Of a DNA stretch of 64,000 nucleotides, positions 20,849 through 31,893 are shown piece by piece. The stretch's first letter is position 1; each line of letters opens with the position of its first letter. Below the pieces are notes generated by a model. The model had not been told where the DNA came from, did no database searches, and saw only the letters and a program-made list of their open reading frames with translations. The DNA comes from Hyaloperonospora brassicae (Eukaryota > Oomycota > Peronosporomycetes > Peronosporales > Peronosporaceae), in NCBI GenBank assembly GCA_947650285.1, contig CANTFL010001356.1, positions 1 through 64,000 of the forward strand, written 5' to 3'. A program made the translations under genes and the position numbers.

Positions 20849-21156
20849 TGTTGCAGATCGACCGTTGCTGTCGCATAACTCTTTACGTGATTTATGATCA
20901 CGCCAGGTAAATGTTAACCACATATATTGTTGTAGTAGCCGATGATGATGCCAGGTCCATGGGAAGACGCAAGATCATTAGAGAGGAAACAATGCATGTC
21001 AGTGGTAGTGGTTAATACGTCAATATATTTCTCAGTTCACAATTATCCTCACAGTACGCAAGTACTACTACATCCAGCAGCGAAGAGTCGGCTGCTGAGT
21101 TCAAGAACTCCGGCGCGCACAAAGCTAGAGTGCGGACGCGTCGTAAACAGAGAAAA
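20849..21156 (+). repeat. 3' LTR of Copia-1
   Basis: 308 bp; identical to the 5' LTR as far as I can read; followed by the caaaa duplication. Confidence 0.92.
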
Positions 21157-21161
21157 CAAAA
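21157..21161. repeat. Target-site duplication of Copia-1 (right)
   Basis: caaaa, matching 16210-16214. Confidence 0.8.
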
Positions 21162-21780
21162 AGGCACGACGTCAATACAGCTACAGGCGTGAGATCAAGC
21201 ATAACGATTCGCAGCGTACCATGGGTCGACAGAAGAGAGAAGAGCAGGCTCAAGCTGGACGATTCGTGGAGAGAGAAAGACACTAGTCTAGACACTCGCT
21301 GGTTAAATTCGTATCACTACCGGGGCAGTTGTGGTGTTGAGATTTGCCAAAAACGGTATTCCTTAATCTTGACTCGATTAAAGAACATGTGAATTCGACG
21401 AGAGAAACTGGAGCGCGTCGACGTCGACCAATCATGGCTCGGCGACAGGATACTCGACGAGTAAAGCCTCGACGAGCCAAATCTCGACGAGGTTAGACTC
21501 GACGAGAGAGCAGGATGATGAATTGTCCTTCCTACTAGGTTGTAGTATAGAACGACGAGGGGGATGAAGGAGAACCACTTAAAGAGCCCTTTTGAAATCA
21601 GGGAGAGGATATCAGATGACCAGTGCAGAGCAGAATTTCAAATCCAAGACACGTGCACACTTTTGAGGTAAGTCCCTGCGTGGGCTGGATTATGCCTGAT
21701 GTCGAGCCTCGAAGGGAATAGCTTGTAGAGGTCTCGATTGGAAGCGCCAAGGGTTAAATCGGCCCGGGTGGGAATCACCC
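21162..21780. other. No gene; CTCGACGAG-rich stretch
   Basis: Between 21,395 and 21,510 the palindromic word CTCGACGAG or near variants recur about five times. Similar words occur near 2745 and 4870-4940 in and after the decayed Gypsy at the left of the window. Confidence 0.4.
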
Positions 21781-22604
21781 GCTTCCAGCGAAAGATCAGT
21801 CTCGTCGCACGGCGAGCCGGTGACCCAGTAGACAGCACCGCTTTGAAGTCTCGTCGCACAGCGAGACGGTGACCCATTAGACGAGCAAATCCAGAAACCA
21901 GCAGTAGATTCGTGCAAAAGTCCTGAAACCAGCACCAGTTCTGAGGCGGGCCAACATAGAGTGGGACAGATGTTTACGACTTCATTTTTAACTGCCTAAT
22001 TGATTAAAACTGCGTGATTGGGTAAGATAGTTTCTATTTCAATCGAGCCGTTGAATAATCTTCTTGGGCAGACTTTGTTCGGCAAATATAAGGCGCTTTG
22101 TTCATTTTGCGACGAACGAGCTCATGCGTTGAAGGTCGGAGGCCTCTGTGTTGGAACTCTGTCTTTGCTGGAAGCCTAGCCAGCGGTGTAAAAGTAAGAG
22201 ACGTGGTGTTTATTTATCAGTAGCTAATTAGAGAGTGGGTGTCGAGTCAATCATAATTTCTGTGCGCGTGACAATGCAGGGGACACGGCGTGCGATAAGC
22301 AGACGAAAGAAAACCTACCGGACTGTGTGTAGGTACGAAAGTCGACGATTTCCACAATTATATCTGTTTTTAACGCTATTTTATGGGATGAATATTGCTG
22401 TTTGTTTAATGCCTGCACCTTGGAATAGGTTGGACGTTATCAAGATCGTAACTATCTCTCGTTTGGTATTTTGCAGGTCAAATGCGAATTGTTGGCGCCA
22501 GTTCTGATGTACTTATGGTGTATTGTCTGACGTCTTTACGTTTTGTTTTACTACCAGGGATCGGATCAAGGGCTGTGCAAGTCGCGTAACAAGGTCAAGG
22601 TGTG

Positions 22605-22629
22605 AAATCGCGCCTTTAGGGCGCGATTT
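22605..22629. repeat. Perfect 10-bp hairpin
   Basis: Arms 22605-22614 and 22620-22629, loop tttag, G+C-rich stem. It lies in the left arm of the large palindrome, with no gene end nearby to make it a terminator. Confidence 0.5.
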
Positions 22630-22914
22630 GTGATTGCCAAGCACAGAGTGAACCCCCTGATGCACAATGTACGTGAAAGAAGCATTTATGATGCTTCATG
22701 ATCGATGTGAGTGATGTCCCGCAGGTGCAGGTAGAAGGAAGTATTGTTGCAGAGGACTAAAAGATGACACACGTTATGTTTTAATCACTTTGTTCACAGT
22801 AAATATTAGCAATGAGAGTAAACAAACAAATAATATAAAGCAAGCGTGTTTAAAGCAACGTGTTGGCAAAGATGTTGTTGTATTTATATGTTATAAAAGC
22901 TATTCACAGCACGT

Positions 22915-23211
22915 TTAATCAAATATAAAGGCAATGGATACACGCGGGTGGCATTCATTCGAGGTGGTGTCATCCATCGCTGTATCCGTCACGAATACTG
23001 ACGATGGATGTACAGACCTTATCATGTCACTTATGTCAATTGACTTTGCTTCGAAATGCTTGTTCTTTTGTTCCATAACAGTCGCATAACGTCGACATGT
23101 TAACTTGTTGTGTCCGTCTTGAAAGCAGTGGCGGCATTTGTAAGTAGCTCCAGACTTCGAATCTTCAGAGCTACCGATACGTCTTTTTTGTCGTCGTACG
23201 TTTTCGAACAA
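22915..23211 (-). pseudogene. C-terminal fragment with CCHC zinc knuckle, transposase-like
   Basis: A 98-codon open frame contains CRHCFQDGHNKLTC, a CX2CX4HX4C knuckle after a basic stretch (RRQKRRIG). This layout is typical of the C-termini of MULE and some other eukaryotic transposases. No catalytic domain is present. It ends in SIAFIFD followed by a stop, and the mirror arm of the palindrome repeats this ending. It starts at the palindrome centre, so it is probably a truncated end. Confidence 0.5.
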
Positions 23212-23411
23212 AATGGCGATGATTGATATGGAAGAGACTACGGTACCAATGTACTATCGAAGGGACACATTTTCCAGACGGGCGCTGCTACCACTGTGTT
23301 TATACAGGACTACTATATAATCAAAATCGACAATGCAAGTTCAAGAGGTGTAGTGGTGGGAGCAACACGTACGTGTGCCTATCACGAATACTGACGCCAT
23401 CAAGACGGGTA

Positions 23412-23511
23412 CTCGTGAGGCGTCAGTATTCGTGATGGAAACAGTTATGACCGACAGTGCTATAGACGAATGCCAATCGCGTGGGTCTATTGCCTTCATA
23501 CTCAATTAAAC
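23412..23511 (+). pseudogene. Mirror copy of the zinc-knuckle ORF 3' end
   Basis: The frame reads SVFVMETVMTDSAIDECQ and ends SIAFILN then stop, alignable with the C-terminus of the minus-strand fragment at 22915 (SVFVTDTAMDD...). Only the last 30 or so codons are recognisable. Just upstream, 23382-23435 holds an 18-bp-arm hairpin formed by inverted copies of the SVFVT-coding bases. Confidence 0.55.
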
Positions 23512-24645
23512 ATGCTATGCATAGCTTGTGTAACGAATGAATACAACAACAAAATTTGCCATGATGTTGCTTTATTAAATTATTGCTGTATATTAATAGT
23601 ATGTCGACCATCATAGCCCTTATGTACAGGTACAACAATATGCAAAACATCACGAGTGCAGACTTACCGGCTCTACAATGACACTTTCCTCCCACTTCAC
23701 TTGAGGACATCCCTTGCTTCAATCATGAGCATCTTAGACGGTTTAAGCACGTACATTGTGCATCGGACCTTCCGTCTGAGCTCGGTGCTCACTTATTGCG
23801 CCGTCATTAAGTTATTTAAACGCCTTCCCCTTGTTTCGCGACTTGATCAGCCTTTCTATCCGATAACTGGTGGCAAAACAAGGAGCAACGATGTCAGTAC
23901 CACGTCAAATGTACATCTGGACTGGCGCCGACAATTCGCAATCGACTTGCAAAGTATCAAAGGAGAGTTTAACGATCTTGACAACGTCCAACCTGTTACA
24001 CGTTGCAGGCATGGATAAATCAGCAATATACAGCACATCAAATTGTGTTTAAACAAATATAATTGCGGAGTACGTCGACCTTCGTACCTACGCACAGTGT
24101 GGTGGGTTGTCTACAGTCTGCTGATCATGCGCCGCCTCCCCTCCTCTGTCACGTGCATAGAAACAACATAAACTCAGCAACCCATTCTAATAGCACGTGC
24201 AGTCAGACCATTTCGTACCTTCTCAGCGCATCGCTTGCTTCCAGCAAGGATGATAGTGCCATAGTAAGCAACGCAGAGGCCTTTGACCTTCTTCGCAGGC
24301 GCTCGTGGGTCGCAAAATGAAAAAGGAGTCGTCCGTTTGCTAAATAAAGGCTGCTTAATGAGATCAGACCTACAATTTCTAAAAAATTGAAAGCCTCGCA
24401 ACCAATCACGCAGTTTCATACAATGAGGCAGTTAGGAATGGTGTGGCTCACATCAACTGTGCTATATGTTGGCTCGCCTCAGAACTGGTGCTGGTTTCAG
24501 GACCTTTGCACAAATCTACTGCTGGTTTCTGGATTTGTTCCCATTAGACAGCACCGCTTTAGGAATCGCGAATGGCGAGCAAATGACCCAATAGACGGCA
24601 CTGGCCAAAGACTCGTCAAGTGACGAGCGGGTGGTTCTATAACCA

Positions 24646-26540
24646 AGGACACCGTAAATCTTCCAGTCGGTCTTATACTGCGCCCGGTGATCTGTAAAGC
24701 ATGGAAACGCCGACGTCTACCCATTGGTACGAGGTCACAGAATTACAGGAACGGAAGCTGCTGAGCTCAGGAATTCTTCTGAACAGGAGTGTGAGTGGTA
24801 GGAGGTACTCAGCTAGGCTAGAGCCATAGCTGAACTGAAGGGGCGAACCGCGAACGGAATTTTCCCGATGTCCAAGCCCAACTGCGGCGACTATCTCGGT
24901 GATTGTTGTGTTGAGGATGTATTGCCAAAGATCTGACCATCTTCTATACGACAACTGGTGCCGCGACCTGGGACTTTAGGGTGAGCAATTGTTTTAGGAG
25001 GTAGACAGCGGGAATATACCGAAAGATCCCGATCATATCGGGATTATCTGCTTACAAGCAACCAAATCCTTACGTTCTACTGACTGCAACAGGATTTCAA
25101 AGTATAGAGGTCCATGAAGTTACTAAAGCAAATGAAGTACAGGATAGAGGCTATCCGCAGAAACGAATTGTTTACCTGGTACAAAAACCTTTCTAGTAGT
25201 GATTTATCCTTCACTTGTTGCACGCTTTCTTTTTTTAATAATAATTTTATATGACATTACAATATTTGTAACTGAATGTCCTCAAATACAAACAAAGAGG
25301 GCCTTATAGTTGTGTTTGTGCTTTACGAGAGTCAAAGTAGAAATTTTCAAATATTTGGCATGTAGCTAGCACTATCTTATATATGTTGTACCGTAGCGGA
25401 AATAGTTTATATATGTTACACTTGACGCCCATCCCCGCTATGCAAAACTTCATCGTCCAATTATTTATCCTTTTCATATAGCGATCCAACGAAAACTTGC
25501 AGTCAACTAAAATTGGACAGGCCTGTATCAAATGGACGGTGTTACGGACTAAGAAACGTGGTGGCTGAGCAAAAACAACAACGTGTAATTAAACATTGCG
25601 GTGCCTTGTTGAATCAGCGGGGTCTGCACCCAATGTCACGCTACCTATACAAAATTTCGATATCAAAAAATTACGACACTTGATAGAATATTAAAGACTT
25701 TGTAAAAAATAACAGACACTTTCCGGATTCGTGACAAAGCGGGACACCATCCTAACGACATGCCACACCGCCTCTCGTGGCTCTCAAACGCGTCTATTAT
25801 AATCGACAAACAATAGCCAACTGCTCAGCGTTCTCGATCCTACTTCGCTAGTGCTTACCTTACACGTGTGTGTGTCTGGGTGTCTGCACAGTCGGTACAG
25901 ATCCCTCAGATCCCGCTTACGTCATTTATGTACCTGCTAGAGAAGCACACGGGAATGTTAGTTGATATACTCGAGGCGTTACCGGCGCCGTTTTGATTTG
26001 AGCGTGGGGCCGTTTTGGGTCAATTTTATTGATAATCGACAAGCGTCCTAAATATTGTGAGTTTGTTGCTGTCCATGTCCGCTTTTGATGTTTGACGAAG
26101 GTTTGCGCAAACAACGACGTGATGATGGCAGTGATGCAGTGATATGTATATGCTTTTACGCTTTCGACGCCAATTCAAGACCGTGAGACGAATTCTCGAT
26201 GAGAGCAGCATAGGGCTTCTTTGCAGCGAGGTGTATTTGTAAACTGGTGTTAAGGTCATCCAGTGTTGTATGGACTTACGGTGCAAATGATGATAATGAG
26301 AAGCCGGTGGTAATGAAAAGTCAGGGCAATGTAGCTGTTGAGATGCTTGTCTTCATTCGTCAAACACGGAAGAACTGGCCTTGACGGAAAGTGCGCGTCA
26401 TGCGGTGATGGCGCTGCTTGAAAGCAGAATCAACAAGGTGTTGTTCTAAGGACGATGTACCAACGCGCACGCGGTCTTTACAACGAGGGAGATCTGAGAG
26501 CTGTTAAGCTAGTGGTCGTGCGTGTGTCGTCAACCCGGCG
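24646..26540. other. No recognisable gene
   Basis: Short frames only, A+T-rich in 25,200-25,500. I see no domain, repeat edge or RNA gene. Confidence 0.5.
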
Positions 26541-26938
26541 TGTAACGGGGAACGCTCTTACCAATAACAGGCAAAACCTTGTGTTGATGGAATATAAGAC
26601 TACGTACTCCCGATGTCACGTACACGTAGCATGATGAACCGCGAGGAAATGAACAGAGCTAGTGAAGCTCTCTCTAAGGGAAAAGTAGAGCTGTATTTGA
26701 TTATACACCATCTTTTTATATTTTAACTATACTTAACTACAATCCTCTTTTTGGGTTTCTTGCTCGCCACCGAGTGCGGCGTCTAGCAGCGATTGGTGGT
26801 TAATTTGGTTGATGTAGATGCTCAATTACTAATTAGTAAAGTACTAAAGATTATAACCTGGCGGGTGGTATTCCGTCAACATCACCATTTCTCGGGTTAT
26901 GGTGATTGAGTATTATCTCCATAAATAATATTTAAAAA

Positions 26939-29900
26939 GGGGCCCGCTAATGAGCCCTTCGGTTTTCGCTAATGAGCCTTCGCCCATCACATTAAACAAG
27001 GTATCGGATTTGAAGGTCTCTAAATTCTAAAACTAAACTGGCGTTTTTTAACGCTTCTGATTCTAAGCTTTTCACGGTCGATCTCTAAGACACAGAAGCA
27101 TTGTTACAAGCGCACAAGGCATTGCGGAATATGCTGAGTGGTGTCTTATTATGATCGTTTTTAATAGCACGGAATGGAGTGATAGACCACTATAGTTTCA
27201 GCGCTTTTAATTTAGGCCAACAAAACAGACAGGGTTTTACGATACCGTCAATCCTTCTCCCGCCCGTCATGTGGGACCGTCTCTCGTACCGTTGTCGCTC
27301 GTACTTTTGCTTCTACCCGGACTCTGGATGCATAATTCCGTCGATCCCATCTCCCTAGTCAAGATCAGCTACTCGTTACGTTCATGTATACGCGATTGGA
27401 AGCTGCTCGCCACCGAAAAATATGTAACGCAGGACATGAGTGGCTAAAGACAGGTCGTCGTTTACAACACACTTGGACATATTTGAAGGGTTTAAAGCAG
27501 TATCGGTCAAAATTGATCTGCTGGCCTGTTCAGGCACGGAATAATTGAAAGCTCGATGGTATGTCCAATGTCGGTCGCTTTGTGTCTCGACTGGGCAACA
27601 AATCAATGCCATCAATGAGCGTCAATGTGACGGACGTCGTTAATTGTAGCGACCGGATGGATACGCAAAGGTTCATGGGTGTTTATAACGTGAAAGCAGC
27701 GACGGAATTACTAATGTTTGTAGGACCGATGAATATTTGCGATTGCTATGAATTATTGACAGCTATGCTTGACGGCATACTGCCGTTCAGCGGATTTCTG
27801 ACAATTGGATACCTGATGATAAACGTGTTTTCGCGCACATGTTAATCCTCCATCGTCACCGGCTGCTGTCTCTACATCGGGGTATTGATTTAACTTTGGT
27901 CATGGGAACGGCTGCTGCAGTTTGGCTCACCCGATCGATAGGATGAACGAAATGGGCGAACCGGTGTCCTGCTCTCAGCCGAAGATGGTTCTGGCTGCAT
28001 TGATATTGGACGTGAGTATTGTGAGGTATGATGAGAATGGTGTAGTCGGATCACGAATAGATCTTTGCGCTGTGTATGTGGTACCTATAGACGATGTTGC
28101 GCATGATGGCTCGTATTGTCCTATTTATTGTTTGTCTTGGATATAGAATTGTTCATAGAGTAATTCGGGTCGTCTTGAAGTTGCCGTGACCGCCTTTTTG
28201 CCACTGACTAACTTAGTAACGATTGCATCTCGTTCTCCATCGGGCGTACTTTGAAACCGCTTACATTCACATGATCGACTGCGGTTGCGATCGTCAACAC
28301 ATCTTTGTGTTGAGATAACGTAGACTACCCACATTTTCGCTTGATAGGATAGCAAACTAGTATATACCTTAAGTGTAGGCTAGTATCGGCTCGGTTAAGT
28401 TGGCTACAACATAATCGTGTAGATATTCGATCTCGATATCCCAACACATATTATATGCTTCTCTACCTCTAGATGTGATTGAGTGATATAAAGAACCCAT
28501 CTTCATGAATTGATCGTTGTAAAAAGCTTTTAAAGGTTTTTAGAGATCCATTAAGACAAATATTTATGTGTAATTGAACAGAGCTATTTTCATAGTGATA
28601 GCATTTAAAAAAAGGAGCATGTATATTGCTTACGACTATAAACATCTACATCACAGTACTGTATTTGATGTAGAATTGACAGCATCAAGCACAGGATCGA
28701 AATGCGCTACATCCATAATCTGTTGCAATGCTGGAGGTGCTGCAGGACTTGCTCGTGCTTGACGTCCTGTCCTGCCCAAGTCTCCACAGCGTCCACATCG
28801 TCGACGTCTCTTGGAATTATACGCGTTATATACATGCTCAAAGTGAGATAAATTGCGGCGGGTAGATATTGTTAAGCTCCCGCGTGTCCTTACCAGCACA
28901 GGGGCGCGTATTGCGAATCTATAGCAACGATAGCATGATCTTATGGCATCCTTTGGTGGTGTCTGCCAGCATTTAAATACCTCTGAAGAAGTTTTTTATT
29001 ACAGCGTCATAATCGATAACATCGTATCTGACTGTCTAGGTGTTAGCCCTTCGTGTTAAAGCTTACAACTACCAATGCTGGTATTAATCTTGTACTGTGA
29101 ACGGCCGATACAATCTGGATATTGCATGACGACAAATATGTCCCATTTTATCTGCCATCATATTCCGAAGAGGTCCTGGGTCAAGTCCTTCAAGCCATTG
29201 ACGATGCCAGTACACTGGCAGCGGGAATCGTGCCCATAACTCCTGCAAACAGAGGTCCTAGCTGCATTTCGACGATGGCGCATTCCCTTGCGTTTTGATG
29301 GCTGACTATAGCAAGTTGGCCATGGCAAGCCAACGTTAGAGCTTTGCTTACCGACCATAGATCACCTAAGGGAAAAACTATTATTAAGTAGCCAAGCTAC
29401 CAATATCATTAAGAATGAAGTAATGCTACGTACGTGTGGGTCCGTTCAACCACTTGTTGGTAGCCGCATGTTCGCTCTCGACACGTGACGTTGTCACGTG
29501 ACCGTAATGTAGACAACCATGCAGGTAGCATTACACGAGAATATTTTTGCAAACCAGCCAAGTATCATCCAGATACTTCATTACATGAGCTGATAGATCT
29601 ACCCTCATCACAACAAGCTGACGTTCATACTATGTTGTTAATTGAGCTTGTACCAAGCAGTTCCACGTGTTCTGTAATTGTTTAAACGCCTTCGTGGAGT
29701 CAAAAATGTCTTTGCATTATAGTGGTAATGTTCTCGTTTATGTACCATCTACAAAGCAGTGTCCTTGCAAAGGGAATTCAGTTACCGAGCGCGTTTAATA
29801 ATGCCATCTCGCGATCAACAACGAATGTTTTTGGTGTAGCGATGTCGAACGACCCGAATATTCGCCTCAGGTTCTGCATCGCCTAGATGTAGTCGCCTTT

Positions 29901-30902
29901 TGTCTCAGTTCTTATAAAAATAATAGGCAAAGGGGTAGCTGTTATTGGCTGCAGTTACATGTACAACGTGCAACAGAGGTAGTCAGAATCGATTGGTCTT
30001 GTAAGTGGCGTCAAATAAAATATCCGACTTGCGCTGAAAAAGGTGGTAATTACCCTGACAGAGAAAGCGCGATAAATTAGGTGCGTGAGCTACTGCCTAT
30101 CATCAAATTTCGCGCAGTTAGGCGCACTGTTGTTTTTGTCATTGCTTGTTGCTAGACTTTCAAGCAAGTGTGTAAGCGGAGACCTTCCTCCTAGCAATCT
30201 GCGGCACACATTTGCGCGAATTTTGTATATATCGCGCGTAATAACATTAACATTATCAGATTGCCGAGGGTAGGCAGCCTTGCGACCGGCGCTGATGCCT
30301 GCACTCAGACTCGCAATTACCGATTGTTCTTGTTCTTCCTTCAGAGTACGTACACGTGAATGCACCTTGACATCTACAAAGGATTCATGGGTATGCTCTT
30401 TATGAGTAACTTTACTCAACTACTGGTCTAGTTGTTCTTGACGTCGCTGTCGTGTGATCGTGGCCGAGAAGGAGCCGTCAGTGGCGCGGCTGGAGCCCAT
30501 GATCTGATGAAGAGGCGCTGTACCTGACTTTGTACCAGAATAAGGTCATCGGCCGTTGCATGAGCATTGCAGATCTACTGCTTTATCCTCACCGTCCTTG
30601 CGGTTACCCACCTTTTGTTGCCTTTTCCATAGCCTTCCGGTAGTGTTAGCTCGTCAAGCACGTGGCGGGCTTCGTCCACAGAATCAAACAGCTTTTTTTG
30701 TGAGCTGGTTAAGGCCTTTCATATACCTTCTTAGGAAGGTTGTCACGGGGCCGATTGACGAGATGATAAAAGATGAATGAACGTTCTTACTTGAAATTAC
30801 AGCAAACCAATTATAGAATATAGAGGCCTTCATATCCAATACCTGTTTAATGTTTAGGGTGAAGGCTCATTAGCGAAAACTGAAGGCTCATGAGCGGCTC
30901 CC
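26939..30902 (-). mobile_element. Decayed Mutator-like (MULE) DNA transposon
   Basis: It is bounded by inverted repeats of about 45 bp, left at about 26939-26986 and right at about 30857-30902. Each contains two copies of GCTAATGAGCC or a close variant around a GGTTTTC core. Flanks are tttaaaaag and ttcaaaact, which could be a decayed 9-bp duplication as MULEs make. The interior holds transposase remnants on the minus strand (next entry). The insertion splits an older LTR cleanly, which fixes its limits. It is inactive. Confidence 0.65.
28651..30419 (-). pseudogene. MULE transposase remnant
   Basis: Minus-strand fragments occur in the expected order. An N-terminal part at 30090-30419 carries VITRDIYKIRANVCRRL, like the KDIYNL block of MULE/FAR1 proteins. 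A central part near 29560-29700 carries YLDDTWL. A block near 29410-29510 reads HYGHVTTSRVESEH, the H(F/Y)G..TSR.E..H signature after the DDE core. A C-terminal part at 28651-28899 carries a CGRCGDLG zinc-knuckle start whose His and last Cys are lost. Stops and shifts separate the parts, and catalytic residues could not be assigned. Confidence 0.65.
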
Positions 30903-30957
30903 TTCAAAACTTAATACGAATCTATCAATTAAAATGTAACGGGCTCACTCCGTTACA

Positions 30958-31877
30958 CAGATCACATTCAGGTCAGCTAAAATCACCGAAAATGGATAAA
31001 TGGTCCCCTGTGAATGTGCCGTTGATGCGCTTTAAGCGTCGCTGCGAGTCGCGGCAGCGCAGCTATACCGACATCAGTGTCGGGATCAGTTGTCTAAAAT
31101 CATGTACGCTGACGTCGCACTGCAAAGTACCACCGTTTTCGAGCTGTTGTCGTACTGTCTGTACTGCAGTTCAATCGCTGTAAGATCGCAGATGCCGAGT
31201 GAGATCGAAAGAAGCTGCTGAGAAGCAGTTGGTGCCATGAAAGCTCGTTTGAAAGCACCACCATAACTTTCGCAACAAACTCGTCCTTCTCGCTGGAGTC
31301 CCACTTACATTATCATTACGAATATACGCCGTCTTCGATCGACCGCGTGACGAGATCCACGCAGTGTGTCGTGATTAGTCGAGATGACAATTTAGAGTTG
31401 TGGTGTCCGTGCATGTGCCTGAGATCGAAAGTGGCTGCACCGGGGCGATCAATGCAGATCGCTGTTCCATCAAGTAGCCTTGTTTTGTCCTCGTTGTGAG
31501 CTTCCAGCACTATGCGTGAGACTCCGTGCACGGGATACTCACATTGTAATTATTGTACGTGTCAAGTCACTCGCTGCATGGCCCCTGTAAGCTTTGACCA
31601 CGGTTCGAGTGGAATCTATGCGTAAGCCCTGGTGCTCCGCACACAAGAGCAAGAAGTCAGCGAAGCCCGTCTCTTTCACGTTGCATCCATGTACCACTAC
31701 AAATCATCGTGCAGTCACGCAGGCAAAACATTAACTTCAATGAGTGCAGTCGTGTTTTTGTAATGGCTGGTAAAGGACGTCGGTCTGTCTGATTGCAACG
31801 CCTGCATCTCGCTGCTAAATCGTACAGTAATTGGTTGTGGTTGTACAACTGCAGTGCCGATATGAATTGTTCTGCAG
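30958..31877. other. No gene recognised
   Basis: A minus-strand frame at 31316-31531 (with LLDGTAICIDRPG) has a protein-like look, but I cannot place it. The rest shows nothing. Confidence 0.4.
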
Positions 31878-31893
31878 CCATTTCACTCGCCAT
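31878..31893. repeat. Target-site duplication of LINE-1 copy (left)
   Basis: A 16-bp word (ccatttcactcgccat) lies just before LINE-coding sequence begins; repeated exactly at 34330-34345 after its 3' end. Confidence 0.75.

Larger units (their letters stand above)
16215..21156 (+). mobile_element. Copia-1: intact Ty1/Copia retrotransposon
   Basis: Two LTRs of 308 bp appear identical by eye. The element has a 5-bp target duplication, a half-tRNA-type PBS, one uninterrupted gag-pol frame and a PPT (20841-20848), so it is very young and may be active. Pol order (protease, integrase, RT, RNase H) is the Copia order. The LTR starts with TG but seems to end in AA rather than CA, judged from the LTR match and the target duplication. 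Confidence 0.95.
21780..24645. repeat. Large imperfect palindrome (inverted duplication) centred near 23,212
   Basis: Several separate matches are mirror-placed around the same centre: 21870-21958 with 24552-24465, 22135-22190 with 24289-24235, 22330-22507 with 24095-23925, and 22989-23003 with 23435-23421. Each pair sums to about 46,424. Arms are about 1.43 kb with patchy similarity, best near 90% over about 88 bp at the outer pair. This looks like a foldback/long-TIR transposon or a head-to-head duplication of a decayed element. Both arms contain a copy of a coding 3' end (next two entries). Confidence 0.7.
26541..30957. repeat. Old LTR of the Gypsy-3 type, split by a MULE
   Basis: The left part (26541-26938) starts TGTAACGGGG. 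It carries the conserved GCGATTGGTGG-like word (about 26790) seen in the Gypsy-3 LTRs. The right part (30903-30957) ends TGTAACGGGCTCACTCCGTTACA-like, matching the Gypsy-3 LTR terminus. Without the intervening 26939-30902 it would be about 450 bp. No clear target duplication remains; it is probably a solo LTR. Confidence 0.65.

Noticed and set aside
31316..31531. Minus-strand frame with LLDGTAICIDRPG, possibly a DDE transposase piece.
   Set aside because: Too short, and no catalytic motif or neighbouring fragments could be placed.
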